Part shown: in pieces, positions 1 through 10,107 of the stretch | Position numbering within the stretch: the stretch's first letter is position 1 | Layout of the letters: each line of letters starts with the position of its first letter | Assembly (NCBI RefSeq): GCF_029873635.1 | Contig: NC_080428.1 | Span: forward strand, 67,389,601-67,453,600 | Direction of reading: 5' to 3' | Length of the DNA stretch: 64,000 nt | From: Malania oleifera | Taxonomy: Eukaryota; Streptophyta; Magnoliopsida; Santalales; Ximeniaceae | Translations under genes and position numbers: made by a program | Notes under the pieces: model-generated | What the model saw: only the letters and a program-made list of their open reading frames with translations | Databases searched by the model: none | What the model was told of the DNA's origin: nothing

Positions 1-111
1 ATTACGCAAAATAATTTTGGATATTTGAACTATATTTTTTGCCTTTCTTGTGTCTTTGGGGACAAAAGGGGGCAAAATAATTATTTTTTCAAAAAAATTG
101 CTTGCTACTTG
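1..111. repeat. 5' flank shared by two sister copia copies
   Basis: This stretch is nearly the same as about 14,297-14,409, with the same order of words (an ATATTTGAAC segment, a purine-rich AAAGGGG segment, then GCTTACTACTTG or GCTTGCTACTTG) running right up to the TGTTGGG start of each LTR. Shared sequence outside an LTR means either that the two loci are segmental duplicates or that this is the 3' end of an internal region preceding another LTR. The window edge hides how far it extends. Confidence 0.6.
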
Positions 112-759
112 TGTTGGGTCGAGCCTACATAAATAAATATGTATGTAAAAAAAAAAAAAAGGAAGCCCAAGTGTTTGAAGCCCATTAGGACAAATTAAAG
201 GAGGCGGCAATGTAGAGGAGCGATGACAACAGTGAGAAAAAAAAAAGTGTGTGGCAATGTGTGAGACAACAATAGTGTGTTGTGCAATTTTCATCAACTC
301 AACGATCGGAAGGTCTTTTGTGATCCTATTTTGCTAAAATTTGGAGAGCACATTCGGGATTTGTCGACCTTCGATCTGGATTGTGGAGATTTGATTCAAA
401 GCTTTGGAGGACCTGATTTTGTAGTACTGACAGTAACTACGTTCGGATGACTTCTTTCTGCTCATTCTTATTTTATCGCGATTCTTTTCGGAATCCTTTT
501 ACTCTAAGTTTGTGAACATTTTTTGTGATTGTACTATTGTAATTTTTGCTTCTATTATAGTGGAAATTTTATTGAGTCTCATAAGCCCCGTGCTTTTTAC
601 CCTTCACATTGGAGGAGTTTTCCATGTTAAAAAATCGTGGTGTTTCTATTGTGGTGTGTGATTTATTATTATTGTTGGTTGGTTATTTTTTCTTGTCACG
701 AATTTAATTTTTTGGAAAGAGTTATCTGTTATACTAGTTGTCTTGTTACTTTCCCAACA
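112..759 (+). repeat. 5' LTR of decayed copia element 1
   Basis: The LTR starts TGTTGGG and ends CCCAACA, a perfect 7-bp inverted terminal pair. It is followed directly by a tRNA-Met-type primer binding site. It aligns along its length with the LTR at 14,410-15,005 but carries an extra A-run segment near position 145-180. No 3' partner LTR is seen downstream. Confidence 0.8.
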
Positions 760-761
760 AG

Positions 762-775
762 TTGTATCAGAGCTT
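762..775 (+). other. Primer binding site of copia element 1
   Basis: TTGTATCAGAGCTT lies 2 bp after the LTR. It matches the usual plant initiator-tRNA-Met site TGGTATCAGAGC except for one G-to-T change. Confidence 0.7.
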
Positions 776-780
776 GGTTC

Positions 781-1530
781 ATGTCAAATATGGAAGACAA
801 TGTAGGTACTATATGCAAGCTCACAGCTTCAATTATTCAATTTGGAAACCAAAGATGGAGGATATTCTTTATTGTAACGATTTATTTGATCCAATTGAGT
901 TGGGTCGCAATAAGCCGAAAAAACAAACTGAAGCTGATACTGGAAGAAAATGTATAGGAAAACAGTTGGTAAAATTAGACAATGAGTAGATAATAATGTT
1001 TTTCATCATGTGGCTCAAGAGACAGATGCCCAAATACTTTGGAAGAAGTTGGGAAGTCTTTATGAGAGAAAGACTACTCATAATAATGCATTTGCAATTA
1101 GAAAACTTGTAAATTTGAAGCTTAGAGAAGGAAAATATGTTATTGAGCATTTGAGCGATTTCCAAAATTTGGTAAACCAGTTAACCAATATGAAGATAAT
1201 TTTAGATGATGATATATAAGTTTTGTTGCTATTAAGTTTTTTACTAGATAATTGAGAGACTCTTGTAGTATCTCTTAGCAACTCAGCCTCAAACGGTGTG
1301 TTGATCCTGTCGTTTGTTAAAGATAGCTTGTTTAATGAAGAAACCAGAAGGAAAGAAATGGGTACAGATAATACCCAGGTACTTGTTATAGAAGATAGGG
1401 AGAGAAGCCGATACAAAAATAAAAGGGGTAGAAGTAAAAGGAGAAGCAAGTCAAGGTCAAGATTTAAAAATATTAAGTGTCATTATTGTGATAAAAATAG
1501 TCATATCAAGAAGTACTGTCATAAGTAGAA
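781..1530 (+). pseudogene. copia gag remnant with CCHC zinc knuckle
   Basis: The pieces read as the gag of a Tork/SIRE-like copia element: MEDILYC and DPIELG near the start, then VAQETDAQILWKKLGSLYE, LVNLKLREGKYVIEHLSDFQ, SFVKDSLFNEE, a basic Arg/Lys/Ser stretch, and an intact zinc knuckle CHYCDKNSHIKKYC (about 1,480-1,521). The same order is seen in the better-preserved gag at 21,294-22,079. Reading is broken by a frameshift near 935 and by in-frame stops near 980 (TGG to TGA), 1,217 and 1,250. It cannot make a full gag. Confidence 0.85.
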
Positions 1531-1659
1531 GAGAGAAAATAAAAGTAACAATGACAAGCAAGAAAAGAAGGATCAGGATAATTATGATCATGTTGCGACT
1601 ACTATTGGAGATGATTTGGTTCTTGCTTATGATAATAATGCAATTAGTGTTGCCTATAA

Positions 1660-2250
1660 TGAAATTAGTTGAGTGGCTAACAGCGGTGCCTCTTTTCACG
1701 TGACATAAAAGAAGGATTTCTTCAGTTCATATACTTCCGATGACTTTGGAGTTTTGAAGATGGGAAACGATGTTGTGGTACCAATAGTTGGCACTAGAAC
1801 TGTTTGCTTGAAGACCAACAATGAAATAGATTTGGTACTCAATAATGTCAAGCATGCTTCTAGTGTTCATCTGCATTTGATCTCTATTGGAAGACTTGAT
1901 GATGATGGATATTTCAACTTCTTTGGTAATGAACAATAGAGACTTACCAGAGAAAATTTAATTGTGGCCCAAGGTAACAAATTTTCTTATTTATATTTTA
2001 TGAGACAATGGTGACTTGCCAAAGGAAATTTAATTGTGGCCCAAGGTAACAAATTTTCCAATTTATATTTTATGAATGCTTCTATTTTTTTGAATTTTGT
2101 GAATGCAGTTGATAGCGATATCACATCAGAGTTATGGCACAAGCGACTCAGTCACACAAGTGAGAAAGGACTCGATTGCTTGGCCAAGAAGAATTTGCCG
2201 TCAGGACACTTCGTGGTGCACTTTATTTTGTTACTTCTATTGATGATCAT
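1660..2250 (+). pseudogene. copia protease and GAG-pre-integrase remnant
   Basis: ANSGASFHVT near 1,677-1,706 is the retropepsin active-site region with the catalytic Asp changed to Asn (AACAGCGGTGCC). It is followed by a KMGNDVVVPIVG segment. An in-frame TAG near 1,936 sits where a Trp codon is expected, and the sister copy has the same TAG. The pre-integrase motif ELWHKRLSHTSEKGLDCLAKKNL is at about 2,128-2,200. A roughly 72-bp tandem duplication lies between the two parts. Confidence 0.8.
1938..2073 (+). repeat. 72-bp tandem duplication inside copia element 1
   Basis: The segment from GAGACTTACC to TATATTTTAT (about 1,938-2,001) is repeated at about 2,010-2,073 with a few substitutions. 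The second unit reads TGGTGACTTG at the point where the first reads TAGAGACTTA. Copy 2 has only one unit, so the duplication arose in this locus. Confidence 0.75.
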
Positions 2251-2710
2251 TCAATAAAACTTTGGGTTTATGCTTTGAAATCCAAAGATCAGGTGCTTGA
2301 TATGTTTAAATATTTTCAAGCTCTAGTTGAGAGAGAAACAGGAAAGAAGATGAAATGTATTCGCACTGATAATGGTGACAAGTATTGTGATCCATTTGAT
2401 GTGTACTATAAACAACAGAGCATCCGACATCAGAAGACACCTCCTAAAACTCCTCAGTTGAATGGTTTGGCAGAAAGGATGAACAGAATACTAGTAAAGA
2501 GAGTCAAATGTTTTCTTTTAGAAGAAAAATTACCTGGATCATTTTGGGGTGAGACATTATTTACTGTTGTTCATGTAATTAACTTATCTCCTACTGTTGC
2601 ACTACAGACTGATGTCCTTGACAGAATCTGAAATGGGAAGGATGTTTCCTATGACCATCTATGTGTGTTTGGCTGCAAAGCCTTTGTTCATGTGCCTAAA
2701 GATGAAAATC
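2176..2710 (+). pseudogene. copia integrase core, truncated
   Basis: The ORF reads FVTSIDDHSIKLWVYALKSK, then CIRTDNGDKY (second catalytic Asp), NGLAERMNR (catalytic Glu) and LPGSFWGE, all diagnostic of a copia integrase core. A frameshift near 2,590 moves the reading to the next frame. The similarity then fades at about 2,710 after a VFGCKAFVH-like segment. The zinc-binding N-terminal part is largely lost. Confidence 0.85.
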
Positions 2711-3290
2711 ATGAAATTTGATTTTCATTTTTTTTTTAGTAAACACCTAAAAACAAAAACTGACAACATAAAAAACCATGATTTTATAATAGAAAAACAA
2801 CAACAATACCAATAGACTCTAAACTAAAATATACTAGTGATAAAAAAAATATACTAGTGATAAAAGTATATTAAAAAATAAAAAATTGTATTTAATATGT
2901 AACTCAATCCCAATTAATTGAGTATTTCATTTGTCATATTCCACTACTTCCAAAGTGGATTCTACTTCAGGGTTCAACTGTGAGTCATTGTATTTTAACA
3001 TTCAGATACATAATTTCTCTCATGAATCATGATCGGTGTCACGCCCACTAAACCCTAAACCCCCCATACATATAATTTTTTCCCTTGACTTCTCAATAGT
3101 CTATCTAACAAAGTCCACTTAGAGTCATACAATTTCTAGTCCACCACTTCATCTACTATCCCACACAGATCGAGCCGCCCACACGAAGATGGCAATTAAA
3201 GAGACCAGTAAATTAATTACGCGTACGTAACAGTTACTCTTCCATATAATAATATCATATGTATATTTTACGTATGAATTACGATGAATT
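2711..3290. other. AT-rich intergenic stretch
   Basis: No gene or element is recognised. It contains a short direct repeat (AAATATACTAGTGATAAAA at about 2,826-2,865). It likely includes the distal promoter region of the small gene that starts at 3,464. Confidence 0.5.
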
Positions 3291-3296
3291 TAAAAT

Positions 3297-3313
3297 TTAG
3301 GGTTTAGGGTTTA
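3297..3313 (+). promoter_or_regulatory. Telo-box-like promoter motif
   Basis: TTTAGGGTTTAGGGTTT carries two AGGGTTT units about 150 bp upstream of the ATG at 3,464. Such interstitial telo-boxes are known in plant promoters. It is too short to be a telomeric array. Confidence 0.5.
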
Positions 3314-3358
3314 ATCATAACATGTGTGCCTCTGATGTTTCTGTGTGCCTATGTATAT

Positions 3359-3372
3359 GCATATATATAAGG
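3359..3372 (+). promoter_or_regulatory. TATA box of the 3,464 gene
   Basis: GCATATATATAAGG lies about 95 bp upstream of the proposed ATG, a typical plant TATA-to-start distance when the 5' leader is short. Confidence 0.5.
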
Positions 3373-3463
3373 GGCGAAGGAGCTAGAAGGACGAAATACG
3401 CATCCCAGAAAAATTAATGAGTTGAAGTGTCTGAAGATCGATCCACCGGTGCTGTAAGAAGAG

Positions 3464-3803
3464 ATGGAGATGATGGAAGGTGGAATATGGGAGGGTCGTC
3501 TTCGTCTTCGTCTTCAACTGCTTATTGTGATTCTTCTGAGTTTCTCTCACCTCATCTCCGTCATCAATGGCGTTCCACTCACAAGTACTGATCAATCTCC
3601 TCCCTTTTCCCTGCCCTCATCATTCATCTTCAAATCCAACAGCTTCAATTCATGTGTCAATATATATATGTAGTTCTGGGTAGACGATTTTCTTTTCTAA
3701 ATTGCTTTTGGGCGATGTCAAATTTACAGGGACAAGAAATCTGGAGAATCTGAGTGGAGATCATAATATTGTTCCACAATCTGGTATTCACAATGCCCCT
3801 CAG
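3464..3803 (+). pseudogene. First two exons of a small secreted-protein gene (3' end not found)
   Basis: Exon 1 (3,464-3,584) gives an Arg/Leu-rich N-terminus with a strong hydrophobic core (LQLLIVILLSFSHLISVI) followed by NGVPLT, which fits a signal peptide. A GT donor at 3,585 and a TTACAG acceptor at 3,729 join it in frame to exon 2 (3,730-3,803), giving RTRNLENLSGDHNIVPQ and ending CAG before GTATAC. The VPLTRTR pattern just after the signal peptide recalls a family of short secreted plant proteins, but this is from memory and uncertain. A TATA box and telo-box precede it. No third exon was found before the copia insertion at 4,362 or after it at 9,165, so it is either cut off or a fragment. 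Confidence 0.5.
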
Positions 3804-4361
3804 GTATACATGTGCATCAATTTACTCTCTCTCTCTCATGCATGTCAATATATATATATATACACACACATCAAAGAAAGATTTAATAAATATGTATAGT
3901 TTGGAGTATATTTTGAAAAAGAATTAAAATACTTTGTCTAATATAATGTTATATATTGATAAATATAATATTTCACTTAAATTAGGCTTATTAAGTAAGG
4001 GAATGATGTAGGTATTTGGTATGACCAAACTTATTAAGGTAAATGTTGAATCTAATATCATGCTTAGGGTAAGTTCAGGCAATGGAATAATTTATTCTTA
4101 TTTGTGAAGCATAATATTGTACTTAAGGTGGGCTAATAAAGGGTATTTTGTAAGAATAAATATATTTTTCCAACGTAGCATTTTATATATACTCACATAT
4201 ATATATCATTAACAAGGAATTGGGGAAAGGGGGAAAAGGCGTCAATGGCAATTATATAGAGGGGAGATTTTTAGAGCAACTTTTTGATTATTCAATTGAT
4301 GCTGACCAAAATACTCGTCATACAATCCCATGAGAAAAATGATTAATTAATTCATCTTTGG
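3804..4361. other. Intron or intergenic AT-rich sequence
   Basis: It begins with a good donor (GTATAC) and contains CT and AT microsatellites. No coding signal was found. If the 3,464 gene continues, this is its intron and the copia element at 4,362 sits inside it. Confidence 0.4.
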
Positions 4362-4491
4362 TATTAATGATATAAATACTTTTCATTTTAGTAAATTATT
4401 TATTTTTTTATTTTTTTTTATTTCTCTTATATATATATATAGTCTTATAATCCTTTAGTGTGAATAAATTATTCTTTTTCCAATTTTAACA
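4362..4491 (+). repeat. 5' LTR (130 bp), TA...CA ends
   Basis: It matches 9,014-9,164 through the shared words TAAATTATTTA, TTATATATATA, TGTGAATAAAT and TTCTTTTTCCAATTTTAACA. It differs mainly in the length of a T-rich run and a small indel. The ends are TA...CA rather than TG...CA. Confidence 0.8.
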
Positions 4492-4503
4492 TGGTATCAT
4501 AGC
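4492..4503 (+). other. Primer binding site
   Basis: TGGTATCATAGC follows the LTR directly and matches the tRNA-iMet-complementary site except for one base (CAGAGC to CATAGC). Confidence 0.75.
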
Positions 4504-4528
4504 AAACCTAATTGTTTTTCTCCCTTTC

Positions 4529-5592
4529 TTGCCTTGTCGCGCTGCGCCCACTGTTGTTGGTCTGTCTCTCTTTGCCGTCGCCCTCGCTGTCCTGCTGCCG
4601 CCACACCCTTGCCGCAGCCTTGCTGCTGCCACACACGTCCAACAAGTTCCCGTAGGTTCCAGCCTCAAAGACCACACTCTGACCGTTCCAACATATCTCA
4701 GTCACGGCTCCTCAGCGTCTTCTCTGGCGTGCCTTTTTTTGCGGCTCCTCTCACAGCTCGTCTCTCCGCTGCAACTCGGTACCCTCTCGTCTCACTCTCT
4801 CCGGCTCTCTCCGGCATTAGTCGTCTTTGGTTGTCCCGTTTTTCGGTCTCCGCAGCGTTTGTATTCTCCGCATCCGCCGCATCCGCAGTCGCTCATAGTT
4901 TCTCCGGCGGCAGTCTTCTTCTTTCTCAGTTCCATCTCTCAGATTCTCAAGTTCCGTTCTTCTTCTCCGGCGTTCGCACAGCTGTTCCGCCATCTCTCAT
5001 TATCCCTGCGGGTTTCTCCCTCAGCTCCCCTACTCTATCCCTCATTTTTTTTTAACAATCACTCCAGCAGTTCCCGAAGCCAGAACCCATCACCTGTTCT
5101 GCTGTACAGCAGCCTCCGTCCTTCATTCTGGCGAGCTACCGAGGCCCTCGGCTCCATAGCTGCACCATCTGCCCCGACCACCAGCAGCCACGCCCATCAC
5201 AGCTGCTGTGGCTGTTTGTTGTGCTGCACATCCAGCACCCGAGAAAACCCTTTTGTTCACGACCATTGCAGCTTCCCTGCTCCAGCTTTCACGGCTTTCC
5301 CACACCAGCGCAGCAGTCACACGCAGCAAAAGAGCAAACACCAACCCCCATGAGCTCCTCCTCCCAGCAAGGCCAAACCCAGCACGCCGTTAGCAGCCCT
5401 TTTTCACAGCCAGCTCGCCTCTGGCCTTCATGTCACTACAGCGTCGTCGCCCCAGCAGTCGAAAAATTGATTCCTCAGCAACTAGCTACTCCGGCCGTCT
5501 TCTCTAACGATCTCGTATCAGTTCAGTTCTTTGGCATTTTTTCGGTTGACCATCTCCGGTTTTCTCTCTCCTTAGTGGTCTCAACACTTTGA
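4529..5592 (+). other. GC-rich leader of the copia element, in place of gag
   Basis: About 1.1 kb of C/T-rich sequence carries long overlapping open frames (4,529-5,353, 4,534-5,055 and 5,221-5,592). The predicted peptides are Ser/Pro/Leu-rich with no gag, zinc-knuckle or other domain I can name. Overlapping frames this open follow from the scarcity of A on this strand, so they are weak evidence of coding. Base composition differs sharply from the AT-rich surroundings. It could be a long untranslated leader or captured host sequence. Confidence 0.5.
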
Positions 5593-5718
5593 CGGCACCT
5601 TCGGCTTCTCTGATTAAACTTCGAAGATTATCAAATCGAAGGTTTATATTTTTGGTCGTTGCAACATTCGGATCTGACCCAATTCAGCAATTTGATTCCT
5701 CTAAGTTGATCTGACATT

Positions 5719-6176
5719 ATGGAAGCATCTGGTTTTTCAATGGTGGCAAATATTATCACAAGTTCTTCAAATTCTTCTGAGATTGCAATCCCTCATCTCA
5801 CCGGCGAACAATGTCGTCGACTCTTAGATCCTTTATCACCCTTGAACACCAACTCTACTAATTTTGCTAGAAACCTCGCCTCTGTCAATCTACTTCGCTT
5901 TCTAACACTGAATGGATTGTTGATTCAGGTGCTTCCGATCACATGACTACCAATTTGTCTTCTCTTGATAATATTCAACTTCTCCATCAGTCATGCCCCA
6001 TTAAGCTTCCAAATGGTGACATTGTTCCTGTAACTCATACGGGCACTATGCAATTTTCTCCTGATTTCTCTCTTTCTAATGTTCTTTATGTGCCTTCATT
6101 TAAATTTAACTTATTATCCATCAGCAAACTTACCACTGATCTCAATCGTGTTACTATATTTTTTCCCACTTTTTGA
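5719..6176 (+). pseudogene. copia gag C-terminal tail and protease
   Basis: From the ATG at 5,719, HLTGEQCRRLLDPL resembles the LTPEQ linker that normally follows the gag zinc knuckle. After a frameshift near 5,910 the frame reads EWIVDSGASDHMTTNL (about 5,910-5,955), with the retropepsin DSGA active site intact, then LPNGDIVPVTHTGT and LSNVLYVPSFKFNLLSISKL. The upstream gag body is absent. Confidence 0.8.
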
Positions 6177-6289
6177 ATCTTTCAAGATCTATCAACGAGG
6201 AGGCTGATTGGAACGTGTGAAGTACATGATGGGCTTTACCACTATAAACCCCCCTCCGCCTCAGTTTTCCACTCTTAATGTGTTTCTGA

Positions 6290-7038
6290 CACCACTCTTT
6301 GGCATCAACGTCTTGGTCACCCTTCCATTTCATGTGTGCCAAAAACCTTAAATACTTCTTCTCCTCATTTGCGTTGTGATGTTTGTGCTAGAGCAAAGTA
6401 CACTCGTTTACCTTTTTTCCTTGAATACACAGAAGAACACATTTTGTTTGAATCGAATTTATTGTGATATATAGGGTGGTTATCCTACCACTTCACTCTC
6501 TGGTGCACATTACTTTTTAACAATTGTGGATGACTACTCACGTACTACATGGGTCTATCTTATGTGCATGAAATCTGATACTTTCACTTGTCTTAAAAAT
6601 TTTTGCGCCATAGTCAAAAATCATTTCAATTGCACTGTTAAGCAAGTACGCACTGATAATGGTCGAGAATTTCTATCCACGCCGCTTCAAACCTTTTTCC
6701 ATGATCAAAGCATTTTTCACGAGCGCACATGTGTGGATACACCACAGCAAAATGGTGTTGCTAAGCGTAAACATCGCCATCTTCTTAATGTGGCTCAGTG
6801 TTTATGTTTTCAAGACAATCTTCCCGTTTCCTTTTGGGGTGAATGCATTCTGACAGCCACCTATTTAATTAATCGTACTCTTTCACCTAGCCCCAATCAT
6901 AAGTCCCCTTATGAACTTCTTTTTCAGAAACCCCCTTTATATACACACTTGCGAGTGTTTGGGTGCTTGTGCTATGCCCAAACTACTCACCAACATCACG
7001 ATAAATTTTTCCTCGTGCTCTTTGATGTGTTTTCTTAA
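6290..7038 (+). pseudogene. copia GAG-pre-integrase and integrase
   Basis: TLWHQRLGHPS near 6,293 is the pre-integrase zinc-binding motif. The integrase core follows with VDDYSRTTWVYLM (6,526 on), QVRTDNGREF, DTPQQNGVAKRKHRHLLN and LPVSFWGE. The last catalytic region reads NGVAKRKHR where NGVAERKHR is usual, so the Glu of the D,D,E triad is replaced by Lys. In-frame stops lie near 6,280 and 6,466, and the reading ends at 7,038. Confidence 0.85.
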
Positions 7039-7539
7039 GTTATTCTACTCATCATAAGGCTTATCGTGTCTACGATTTTGAAAACAAAAAAATTTTCATC
7101 TCCCGTGATGTCACTTTTGAAGAAAATGTTTTTCCCTATTATCTCGTCTCTCCAACTCCCACATCTTCTCCAGTCCTTCATCTTCCTATTCTTGATATAC
7201 ATCCTTCCTACACTTTACCTTCTCCACCACCAACACCTAACCCTAGCCCCTCCTCTCTCTCTCTTTCTCCCTTGGTCCCCTCTCCGACACCCCCACCCTC
7301 ACCCCCTTCCCCTCCACCCCCCCCCCCCACCCCTTTTACCTCCCTTTTCACTGCCCAAACGAGCTGTCACACATCCCTCTCACTTAGCTGATTATATCTG
7401 CCCTACTTTACCAAAGTCATCCACAGCTTCACAAGTTTCAAGATGTCCCTCAGGTACGGTTCATTGTCTCTCCTCTTTTTTATCTTACCATCATTTCTCT
7501 ACACCACATTTGGCTTTTCTTTCTGTTATGTCCCAAAAT

Positions 7540-8520
7540 CCCGAACCCACCTCATATTCTCAAGCTGTGCTACACTCCCATTGGCGTGATGCCATGAATT
7601 CTGAAATCCAAGCCTTAGAAACCAATAATACATAGGTTCTTCAACCCCTTCCCCCTAGGAAAAAACCAATTAGTTGTAAATGGGTGTTCAAAACAAAACT
7701 CCAGGCCAATGGATCCATAGAGCGACACAAAGCTCGCTTGGTGGCCAAGGGCTACACTCAGGTAGAAGGTTTGGATTATCATGATACTTTTGCTCCTATT
7801 GCTAAACTCGTTACCGTCAAGTGTGTTCTTACAGTGGCGGCCGCTCAGAATTGGCATCTCCTTCAATTGGACGTCAACAATGCTTTTCTCCATGGTGACC
7901 TCGATGAGGAGGTTTATATGATCCCCCTCCCCCCTATGTTATTGCAAACAGGGGGAGACTCGTGTTTGTCGTCTTCAGAAATCCCTTTATGGCCTCAAGC
8001 AAGCTTCTCGCAATTGGTTCTCTAAATTATCTTTTGTTTTACTTGCTGCGGGTTTCGCCCAATTTCAGGTTGATCACTCTCTTTTCACGCGCTCTCAGGG
8101 TCAGTCTTTTCTTCTTATACTTGTTTATGTTGATGACATTTTCATGGCATGCAATGATCTCTCCGCTATTAGCACTTTCAAAGTCATGCTCGCTCAGAAA
8201 TTCAAACTCAAGGATCTTGGCAAATTGAAATATTTCCTTGGCCTCGAAGTTGCTCGCTCTCCCACTAGCATTTTTCTCAATCAACGCAAATATGCTCTTG
8301 ACATCCTCACTGATAGCGGTCATCTAGGTGCTCGTCCTACCCACTTTCCCATGGAACAAAATCTGAAGCTCAATAATACTGATGGTGCTCTCCTCTCCGA
8401 TCCAAGCTCGTTTCGGCGCCTCGTTGGATGTTTGATCTATCTCACCATCACTCATCCCGACCTTGTCTTTCCAGTCAACATTCTTAGTCAATTTACGCAC
8501 CAGCCCAAACAACCGCATTA
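7540..8520 (+). pseudogene. copia reverse transcriptase
   Basis: [53 protein letters not shown] and [18 protein letters not shown] mark the RT palm and fingers. After a frameshift near 7,925, the catalytic YVDD is at 8,126-8,137. The thumb follows (FKLKDLGKLKYFLGLEVA). A stop at 7,633 and the frameshifts break the frame. A C-rich low-complexity run (about 7,300-7,340) lies upstream. Confidence 0.85.
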
Positions 8521-9006
8521 TGATGTTGCTATAAGTATTCTAATTCGGATTGGGCTAGTTGTCCCTTCACTCGCCGCTCCACCACTGGTTTTTTCATTCA
8601 GTTGGGCACTAGTCCCATTTCCTGGTGCACTAAGAAACAAACTACCGTCTCTCGCTCCTCCGCCGAAGCTGAGTACTGGGCACTTGCTTCTACTACCTGT
8701 GAACTTACATGGCTCAAAACTCTTTTACATAATCTTGGCGTACCGCATTCTCAGCCTGTGCTCTTATATTGTGACAACCAAGCGGCTCATCACATTGCCC
8801 AAAATCTTGTTTTCCACGAACGTACCAAACATATAGAAATTGATTGTCATATTGTTCGTGAAAAGTTACAGGCTGAACTCTTCTTCACTAAGCATATTCC
8901 TACCTATAGTCAGCTTGCCGATATCTTCACTAAAGCTTTGGGTCGTGAACATTTTCAAAACTTATCATGCAAGTTAGGCATTACGGATCTCCATGCTCCA
9001 ACTTGA
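8521..9006 (+). pseudogene. copia RNase H
   Basis: SPISWCTKKQTTVSRSSAEAEY, LTWLKTLLHNLGV, LLYCDNQAAHHIAQN, HERTKHIEIDCHIVREK and LADIFTKALGREHF are the standard copia RNase H signatures, including the AEAEY Glu and the CDNQ Asp. The ORF ends with TGA just before the polypurine tract. The N-terminal part with the first Asp is frameshifted. Confidence 0.85.
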
Positions 9007-9013
9007 GGGGGAG

Positions 9014-9164
9014 TATTAATGATATATATACTTTCCATTTTAGCAAATTATTTACTTTCCCTTTTTTTTTTTTTTTTCCATTTCTCTTATGTATATATAC
9101 CCTTGTAATCCTTGTATTGAGTGTGAATCAATAGTGAAAAATTATTCTTTCTCCAATTTTAACA
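9014..9164 (+). repeat. 3' LTR (151 bp), TA...CA ends
   Basis: Partner of 4,362-4,491. It directly follows the polypurine tract TTGAGGGGGAG at 9,003-9,013 and ends AATTTTAACA before the flank TTTAG. Confidence 0.8.
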
Positions 9165-9364
9165 TTTAGGATTAATCTAAAGATTGTTTAGTTTTGTTTT
9201 TATGAAAATGACGTACCAAATAATTTTATGGGACTTTGGTTGTACCCTCACTAATAGTTTATATTAATACCCTATATATTGTAATGAGCCTTCACTAAGG
9301 GGATTTGAGTGATGAATAAAAAAAAATTATTATATTATAGCAAATTAATTATGAAAAGAATGAG

Positions 9365-9440
<76 letters not shown>

Positions 9441-10035
9441 GCTGTGGTGTTGTAGTTATAGTGTTGTTAAACATAAGCAAAAAAAAAAAGTAGTTTAATC
9501 TTTTCAATTTAAAATTTTATTTAATTTGGATATTAATTTAATACATTTATATATATATATATATATTGCATTCAATTTTTTTTTTTTTTTAAAAAAAAAA
9601 AACCACTCATTTTTCAATTGATTTTAAATTTTCAGCAATTATTCTTTAATTCAGATAAATTTTGATGACGTTAAAATTTGTTCGGTGAAAATCCATTAAT
9701 CCTTAAATCATTAACTAATGTGTGACCATACTACTTTACCAACAATCACAAAGAAAAAAGGTGTTTAGAAAACATGACTTCACCTTGACAATACTTAAGG
9801 AAGTTAAATTGAGAAAATGTAATTGAGATGTGTCAATGAGCTTTTGGGATCAGCTCTCTATTCTTCATAATGATCATACATTCTATTTTTATAAGCTCCG
9901 ATGGCATTTTTTCAATTATAAATGCACATTCAATGGATTTGTATTTAATTGAAATATGATAGTCAATTAGGTTACTTTTGGTTTGCAAATGCTTATTCCA
10001 AGGTTTGAAAACTATGCTCCCAGCAAACACAAGAT
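9165..10035. other. AT-rich intergenic stretch with trinucleotide microsatellites
   Basis: It holds (ATT)n at about 9,365-9,406, (TTG)n at about 9,408-9,440 and a short AT run near 9,550. I see no coding signal and no third exon for the 3,464 gene. Confidence 0.5.
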
Positions 10036-10039
10036 AAAG

Positions 10040-10041
<2 letters not shown>

Positions 10042-10097
<56 letters not shown>
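10042..10097. repeat. (TA)n microsatellite
   Basis: A run of about 28 TA units directly upstream of the LINE RNase H fragment. ORFs predicted here with poly-Ile/Tyr stretches are artefacts of this repeat. Confidence 0.9.
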
Positions 10098-10099
<2 letters not shown>

Positions 10100-10107
10100 A
10101 TTTGTAA

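Larger units (their letters stand above)
112..2710 (+). mobile_element. Ty1/copia element 1, 3'-truncated
   Basis: The order is LTR, primer binding site, gag, CCHC knuckle, protease, GAG-pre-integrase and integrase, which is the Ty1/copia gag-protease-integrase order. Recognisable sequence stops at about 2,710, inside the region after the integrase core. No RT, RNase H or 3' LTR follows, and an AT-rich segment with short repeats begins. It is a sister of the copy at 14,410 and a more distant relative of the full-length minus-strand element at 17,518-23,263. Confidence 0.85.
4362..9164 (+). mobile_element. Ty1/copia element with short TA...CA LTRs
   Basis: Left LTR 4,362-4,491 and right LTR 9,014-9,164 both run from TATTAATGATAT to CCAATTTTAACA. 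The left is followed by TGGTATCATAGC (primer binding site). The right is preceded by the polypurine tract TTGAGGGGGAG. Flanks are TTTGG on the left and TTTAG on the right, a TSD with one mismatch. Inside are protease, pre-integrase, integrase, RT and RNase H in copia order, all broken by frameshifts or stops. No gag domain is visible; a GC-rich leader occupies that place. It lies downstream of exon 2 of the 3,464 gene. Confidence 0.85.

Noticed and set aside
3297-3313. Telomere repeat or chromosome end
   Set aside because: Only two AGGGTTT units; too short for an array and placed in a promoter.
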